Source: Candidatus Poseidonia alphae
Lineage (GTDB): Archaea; Thermoplasmatota; Poseidoniia; Poseidoniales; Poseidoniaceae
Assembly (NCBI GenBank): GCA_002505405.1
Contig: DAVD01000033.1
Span: forward strand, 1 to 17,277
Length of the DNA: 17,277 nt
Reading direction: 5' to 3'
The position numbers and the translations under genes were made by a program. The notes under the pieces are model-generated. The model saw only the letters and a program-made list of their open reading frames with translations, was not told the DNA's origin and made no database searches. Position 1 is the stretch's first letter. Every line of letters begins with the position of its first letter. Positions 12,818 through 17,277 of the stretch are shown here, piece after piece.

Positions 12818-14758
12818 ATGGCGAATGACCAAAGAGATGAAATGAACGCTTCTTTTCATCCCTTCATGGAGGCCTCTACAACATCGTGGGGCGAGCGTTT
12901 CACCTTGGAATTCATGGTTGTTCTGCTCTTTGTTGGAGCTTTTATGTCGCTTGGTGCAAGTTTTTGGCTCCCCCCGTTTGTATTGATTATCATTGTGCAT
13001 GTTGGAGTGGTTGCGTGGCTTTACCATCTCCGAACGTTCAACGTTAACCGCCGCGACCTACGTTTTTTAATGATTCCAGCAGCCATTCTTTTGATTGATA
13101 TTTGGTCGTCGTTTCCATCGGTACCTCCTTATTACGATCGAGCTTATCACCTCCAAATATCAAATCGGATTCTTGACAGATGGACTTGGGAGCCTTACCA
13201 CCAAGGAATTCCGTATTCGTTTCGACCTGAATTGATGTCGGGGATTGCAGCCGTAGAACTCGCTTGGTCCGGAGAAACATACATCGTTCGATTCACCCCT
13301 TTTCTTGTCCTTCTTGGTACAGCATGGGGCCTGCAACACCTTTCTGAGCACCTCACAACAAAGACTCTGGCTCTGTTTCCTCCAATGACCTTCCTTTTGT
13401 TCCCCATCGTCCTTGAATTTGGGCGAACGATGCTGCTGGACGTACTGATTGTCGGTGGCCTTCTGTGCGTTGTGGTATTCTGGATCAAACAAGATGAGGA
13501 CTCAACTCCTCGTTCATGGTTCAAAATCGGTTTGATAGCAGGTTGCTGCGGCCTTGTGAAGTATCCTTATTTTTACATCGGCCCTTGGCTAGGAGTCCTT
13601 CTTCTCTACGAACGAACACGCTTTGAGACGAAATTGGTTCTTGCAGGGTGGTCGGTTCCAACCGCGTTGTTTTTGATTCGAAACACAATAAATCAACAGG
13701 ACCCGTTGGGGCCGATGAATTCACAACTTACCGGTACATACCTAAGTGCAACTTCCGAATTTGGATCGTATACCTTTGATGTTTTCACGGAAGATTTCAT
13801 CGCTCAGTGGCCGGTAGCTTTGCTTATTTTCGCATTGCTTGGAACCATTCTCATCCAAAAAGAACATCGCCCAATACTGTTCAAAACTTGGGTTCTCTTG
13901 CTTCCGGCCTTCATCCTTTTCGGTTTCATCTTGGATTTCGGATGGGTCAGGTATTCAACTCCATGGCTTGCATTGTTGAGTCTTGGAATACCTTCGGCGA
14001 TGCAGTCACATCGCCTGATTCATGAACGCCTTCAATCCAAAGCAGTCGTTGCAGTTGGGGCCGTGGTTATGCTGTGCATGTTGTCCATGACTCATGTCAT
14101 GATGAGCGATGAAAACCTTAGGGGATTTTCTGGTGCTGACATACTGAAACGAAGTCAAGACCATGCTGAATTGTTCGTTGGTGTTGGTGACGTGTTGCCC
14201 GACGGGAGCATTCTTTTGGCAGGAAATGACATCACTGTTGGACTTTATGCAACCAATGAAGCCTATCGTTTTGGACCCTCAACCGACCCGGTGAGCGACT
14301 CCATTCTGGTCGTTGATGGGACGCATGTGTTCACTCATACCTCCATGAATCGGTTTTCATTCGAGTTAAATTGGACCTATTTGTTGGGTTCCCCGATGAC
14401 ACCGTTTGCCGATGTTTCAACCGAGAAGGTGAACGGTTACGTTTGGGAAACCGACCATGTGCGGTTGGATGAACGCGGTTGGTGGCTTGAGAATCAAGGT
14501 GCCCTCAATGGAACAGGAGGCCAATCTGGGGACATGGTGTGGTTGGATGAAGGAGCCACCTTTTCATGGCCGACGGATACAGCGCCTCACCTGATCGTTC
14601 GTTATGACGGACCGTCGCCCAATGCGGGAGTGTTCAATGCTCTTCTAAGCGAAGAACATCCGGATGTACTGTGCCGTACATTGGAAACTTGCTCGGAGTT
14701 AGAACGAAGTACCCATCATGATGAACGATGGTTGATGTGGGGGCTAAAGGATGACTGA
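12818..14758 (+). CDS. GT-C family glycosyltransferase (ArnT/PMT-like), membrane protein
   Basis: A 646-residue protein with about eleven membrane helices in residues 30-430 and a soluble, probably extracytosolic, C-terminal domain (about 430-646). The first large loop holds YYDRAYHLQISNRI (Asp107), where GT-C enzymes carry their catalytic acidic residue. EFGRTMLLDVLI (200-211) matches the R...LD motif of the ArnT/PMT branch. Such enzymes transfer a sugar from a polyprenyl-phosphate donor to an acceptor on the outer face of the membrane. Donor and acceptor cannot be told from sequence. The gene heads a set of three with overlapping ends, and its stop overlaps the next start by 8 bp. The start at 12818 is the most upstream ATG in frame; Met9 (12842) is an alternative. 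Confidence 0.85.
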   Translation: MANDQRDEMNASFHPFMEASTTSWGERFTLEFMVVLLFVGAFMSLGASFWLPPFVLIIIVHVGVVAWLYHLRTFNVNRRDLRFLMIPAAILLIDIWSSFPSVPPYYDRAYHLQISNRILDRWTWEPYHQGIPYSFRPELMSGIAAVELAWSGETYIVRFTPFLVLLGTAWGLQHLSEHLTTKTLALFPPMTFLLFPIVLEFGRTMLLDVLIVGGLLCVVVFWIKQDEDSTPRSWFKIGLIAGCCGLVKYPYFYIGPWLGVLLLYERTRFETKLVLAGWSVPTALFLIRNTINQQDPLGPMNSQLTGTYLSATSEFGSYTFDVFTEDFIAQWPVALLIFALLGTILIQKEHRPILFKTWVLLLPAFILFGFILDFGWVRYSTPWLALLSLGIPSAMQSHRLIHERLQSKAVVAVGAVVMLCMLSMTHVMMSDENLRGFSGADILKRSQDHAELFVGVGDVLPDGSILLAGNDITVGLYATNEAYRFGPSTDPVSDSILVVDGTHVFTHTSMNRFSFELNWTYLLGSPMTPFADVSTEKVNGYVWETDHVRLDERGWWLENQGALNGTGGQSGDMVWLDEGATFSWPTDTAPHLIVRYDGPSPNAGVFNALLSEEHPDVLCRTLETCSELERSTHHDERWLMWGLKDD

Positions 14759-15590
14759 AAAGGCCCTGTTGGGAGCCCTCATGTGGGCAAAATTGTTTGA
14801 CCACATCTTGGATGAAGCAACGGCTCAGGCATTCATGAACGAACGGATTGAACTTGAAACGCTTCGAGAAATAATCAACGACTCAAAGCACATCGTCAAG
14901 GAGGGAGACCTGCTTCGTACAGCCCAACATGAAGTTACCAAAGTCACCATTGAACAACGGAAAGACCGAGCCGCTCAGCACCTTGAGGAGCTGCAACCTG
15001 TCCTCCAAACCTTGGTCGGGCTTCCTCAAATTGAAGGGCTTGCAATCACCGGTTCAGTAGCAGCTGGAGTCAACGTTGAGGGCGGTGATGTAGACGTTCT
15101 CATCATCACTCGCCCCGGATGGGTTTGGCGCGTTCGTGCTGTGGCGGTTTATCTCGCACACCGTCATCCAAACGGACAAAGGCTATGCCCCAATATGGTG
15201 ATGGCTTCTGACCACCTTGCTATTGAACAAAGTCTCTACGGTGCTCGAGAGATGATGCTCATGCAGCCCATCAAGGATGAAGGTGGAGTCTCGTCGATGC
15301 AAGAAGCCAACCCTTGGGTTGAAACAATGTTACCCAATGCGTCATACAAAATGACAAACAGACATTCCTCTTCGAAAAGAGGCACACCCTGGTGGTGGGC
15401 CATCTGCCGTATGCCGCTCTTGGGCCGGCTGTTCGAACGGTTTGAATCCAGGCGGCGAATTCGCGAACTTACGCGGTTGAGCCATTCTTCTGAAGCAATA
15501 TACACGCGCTCGGTTTGCAGAGGGCACGAAAACAATCACCGAACCTCCATTGAACAACGACTTGAAGAAGCCATGGAGGAGTTGCAGTGA
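14751..15590 (+). CDS. Nucleotidyltransferase-fold protein (Pol beta superfamily)
   Basis: A 279-residue soluble protein. Residues 97-119 contain the nucleotidyltransferase signature GS...DVDVLII: Gly101-Ser102, then Asp113 and Asp115 as metal ligands. The residues that bind metal and NTP are intact, so it may be active. The N-terminal 90 residues are helical, and the C-terminal part is basic and Trp/Arg-rich with helical stretches. The substrate is unknown; by context it may transfer a nucleotide to a small molecule or lipid precursor made for the glycosyltransferase upstream. It starts at ATGACTGA, overlapping the upstream stop by 8 bp, with GGGGG about 8 nt before. It overlaps the next gene by 4 bp (GTGA). 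Confidence 0.8.
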   Translation: MTEKALLGALMWAKLFDHILDEATAQAFMNERIELETLREIINDSKHIVKEGDLLRTAQHEVTKVTIEQRKDRAAQHLEELQPVLQTLVGLPQIEGLAITGSVAAGVNVEGGDVDVLIITRPGWVWRVRAVAVYLAHRHPNGQRLCPNMVMASDHLAIEQSLYGAREMMLMQPIKDEGGVSSMQEANPWVETMLPNASYKMTNRHSSSKRGTPWWWAICRMPLLGRLFERFESRRRIRELTRLSHSSEAIYTRSVCRGHENNHRTSIEQRLEEAMEELQ

Positions 15591-16396
15591 ACGACGCTTC
15601 GTACCACAAAACGGTCGCAGATTACTACGATGAAGAAGCCCATTCGTTTGAAGAACGAGCCCACACCAACCCGTTGCTTGGCCACTTACGCCAACGGTTT
15701 CGCGACGTCGTGCTTGAAGGCGAAACCTCCGCCCTTCTTGAAATCGGTTACGGTCCAGGACTTGACATGGTTTGGTTTGCCCAGCAGGATGGCGTTTCTG
15801 CAGTTCATGGCTTGGACATCACCCCCAATTTCCATGAGATTGTCTCTCAAAAAGCAAAGAGTATCGAAGCCATTCACCCGTATCTCGGCGGCCCAGAACA
15901 ATGCCTTGATTATCTGGAAGAAGGCAGCATCGACACGGTTTACGTGTTCTTCGGCGCCCTGAACACATGTGCAAATCTCGATTCAGCAGCGGAGCATATT
16001 GCTCGTGTTCTCAAACCAGGTGGAAGGGCAGTGTTGACCTTTGTGAACAAATGGTACATGTTTGATGTGGCTTGGAACCTGCTAACCCTTCGTCCAAAAA
16101 AGGCAATTGCAAGACTCAAGAAGGTGTGGACGGGCTATTCTCCAACCCGTCAACTCGACTCCCGTTGCTACTCATCCCGTGAAGTGAATCAACGGTTCTC
16201 GCCCCATCTCCGTCGGACGATGAAACGTGGATATTGCATCACACATCCCGCCTGGTACCGCCACCATTGGGCGCCGTTGGGAAGCCTTCGCAGTCGGTTT
16301 TTGATGCGGTTTGACCGATGGCTGAGATGGACTCCCTTCTGGAATCTTGGCGAATATTCTCTTTATGTTTACGAGCGTCCCGAGATCAAGGATTGA
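15587..16396 (+). CDS. Class I SAM-dependent methyltransferase
   Basis: A 269-residue cytosolic protein with a Rossmann-type methyltransferase core: motif I LLEIGYGPGLD (50-60), an acidic residue ending strand 2 (GLDIT, Asp77) for the SAM ribose, and VLKPGGRAVLTF (141-152) at strand 5. The C-terminal third is basic and aromatic (RPKKAIARLKK; WYRHHWAPLG) and probably makes the acceptor site. It starts at a GTG overlapping the upstream TGA, with GGAGGA (15575-15580) six nt before; the overlap and site make this start convincing. The substrate is unknown. Translational coupling to the nucleotidyltransferase and glycosyltransferase suggests modification of the same product. Confidence 0.88.
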   Translation: MNDASYHKTVADYYDEEAHSFEERAHTNPLLGHLRQRFRDVVLEGETSALLEIGYGPGLDMVWFAQQDGVSAVHGLDITPNFHEIVSQKAKSIEAIHPYLGGPEQCLDYLEEGSIDTVYVFFGALNTCANLDSAAEHIARVLKPGGRAVLTFVNKWYMFDVAWNLLTLRPKKAIARLKKVWTGYSPTRQLDSRCYSSREVNQRFSPHLRRTMKRGYCITHPAWYRHHWAPLGSLRSRFLMRFDRWLRWTPFWNLGEYSLYVYERPEIKD

Positions 16397-17241
16397 AGCA
16401 CTCCATCAAGGGCCTCATGCGCATCGTCGCCTTCAATGTCCGTTTCTTGTTCGGATGTCAGCCGAATGGAAGCAAGAACCGATTGGCGCGTTTGTTTATC
16501 ATAACGGCGAAACATACGCCAACGGCTCATCCGAACAGGTTGAATCAACCGAGCACGACCCACTGCGTTTGCGAACCGTTCTTGCGTCGTTCGAACCAAG
16601 AGTTGTGGATGAAAAATTCCCGTTGTTTTTCGTTCAACGTGTTGCCATATTTCTTTGGCCAAATCGTTGACATCAACAACGGCCATCCAAATCGGCTTCC
16701 CGGGAAATAACGGGATTTCGTTGGAGCAGTACAAGGCGTTGAACCACGAACCGCCCCCTAAGATCCACGGAGCTCGCATGACGCCAATTCGGCCCTTTTC
16801 AGCAGCATCCCGCAGAGGCGCTTCACCGATTCCGTAGGACGTCGCGTAACCTGTAGGCTTGTAAGGTTGGCCGATTTCAACCAATTGTTGGCCGCAATCC
16901 CCGTAACTTAGGGTTCCGTGAAGGGCAACAACATGGGGTGGATTTTTCATTTCCGAATGGGCTTTCAACATCGCTACCATGGCCGTTTGAGTTTCCAGAG
17001 CGATGGAATTCCGTTGTTTTGATGTTGCCCCCTTTGGTCGAGCACAAAGCAGTACGGCATCGTATCCATCAAGCGTTTTGTTCCAATCGGTAACCCTGAG
17101 GAGGTCGAGATGAATCCAGGTTTCAGCGTCCCCTGACGGAGGGTTATGGCAGTAGGTGGGGTCTGCGCTCATGAGAGGCGGTTTGTGGTTGAGCAAGGCA
17201 CGACCGACAAAGCCACTGGCGCCGAGTAACAGAACCTTCAT
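16369..17241 (-). CDS. SDR-like NAD(P)-binding protein, atypical (epimerase/dehydratase type)
   Basis: A 290-residue protein with an N-terminal Rossmann fold: GASGFVG (7-13) is the GxxGxxG dinucleotide motif of extended and atypical short-chain dehydrogenases. Further landmarks are VVALHGTLSYG (104-114) and VMRAPWILGGGSWFN (154-168), the usual R-x-W-x-LG region. At the YxxxK position it has Tyr136 but Glu140 instead of Lys, so ordinary epimerase chemistry is doubtful. Its 3' end overlaps the convergent methyltransferase by 28 bp. I chose the ATG at 17241; a GTG one codon upstream is possible. It may work on a nucleotide sugar with the neighbouring glycan genes, or be a regulatory NAD(P) binder; both are inference. 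Confidence 0.82.
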   Translation of the reverse strand: MKVLLLGASGFVGRALLNHKPPLMSADPTYCHNPPSGDAETWIHLDLLRVTDWNKTLDGYDAVLLCARPKGATSKQRNSIALETQTAMVAMLKAHSEMKNPPHVVALHGTLSYGDCGQQLVEIGQPYKPTGYATSYGIGEAPLRDAAEKGRIGVMRAPWILGGGSWFNALYCSNEIPLFPGKPIWMAVVDVNDLAKEIWQHVERKTTGIFHPQLLVRTTQERFANAVGRARLIQPVRMSRWRMFRRYDKQTRQSVLASIRLTSEQETDIEGDDAHEALDGVLQSLISGRS

Positions 17242-17260
17242 CACCGGTCCAGGAGAGGGC

Positions 17261-17270
17261 CTTTTATTGA
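17261..17270 (-). promoter_or_regulatory. TATA-like box for the SDR gene
   Basis: TCAATAAAAG on the minus strand is centred about 25 nt before the ATG at 17241. It is the only AT-rich stretch in the short upstream sequence available. This spacing suggests a leaderless transcript. Confidence 0.4.
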
Positions 17271-17277
17271 GGGTTCC

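Overview
The window looks like a chromosomal segment of a mesophilic marine euryarchaeon, most likely of the Marine Group II (Poseidoniales) type. The pointers seen in sequence are: a secE gene followed by an Spt5-type transcription factor; a tRNA-Leu with no encoded CCA; TATA-like boxes about 25 nt upstream of starts, giving short or absent leaders; Shine-Dalgarno sites of the GGAGTGA type; and a large secreted Ca-binding repeat protein with a C-terminal membrane anchor. The lineage is an inference from gene content, not a database match.

Layout. 1-414 (minus): start of a secreted protein cut by the window edge. 471-622 (minus): tRNA-Leu(UAG) followed by a decayed 3' tRNA-like fragment. 663-3366 (minus): a copper operon, reading a 63-residue Cys-rich protein, the Cu+ export ATPase CopA and a CopZ-like chaperone, with a long palindrome just upstream of its first gene. 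3486-4892 (plus): a 12-helix DUF2157-like membrane protein, convergent with and overlapping 4889-7237 (minus), an RNase II/R family exoribonuclease. That gene lies downstream of a type II DnaJ (7277-8179, minus). 8355-9560 (plus): secE and spt5. The Spt5 carries an N-terminal degenerate Nudix-like domain of about 130 residues, the most unusual architecture here.

9672-10365 (minus): a small membrane protein split into two reading frames at a run of nine G, followed upstream by a possible 29-codon ORF and a large hairpin. 10566-12695 (minus): a membrane-anchored surface protein with 14 and a half thrombospondin type 3-like Ca-binding repeats. 12818-16396 (plus): a tightly coupled three-gene set (GT-C glycosyltransferase, nucleotidyltransferase-fold protein, SAM methyltransferase), probably for a surface glycan or lipid-linked compound. 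16369-17241 (minus): a convergent SDR-like protein overlapping the methyltransferase by 28 bp and lacking the usual catalytic lysine.

How they fit together: the window mixes housekeeping information processing (tRNA, RNase, chaperone, translocon, elongation factor) with envelope functions (secreted proteins, GT-C set) and copper detoxification. I see no CRISPR array, insertion sequence, phage gene or defence island. The strongest candidates for something undescribed are the Nudix-like/Spt5 fusion and the Cys-rich protein translationally coupled to CopA.
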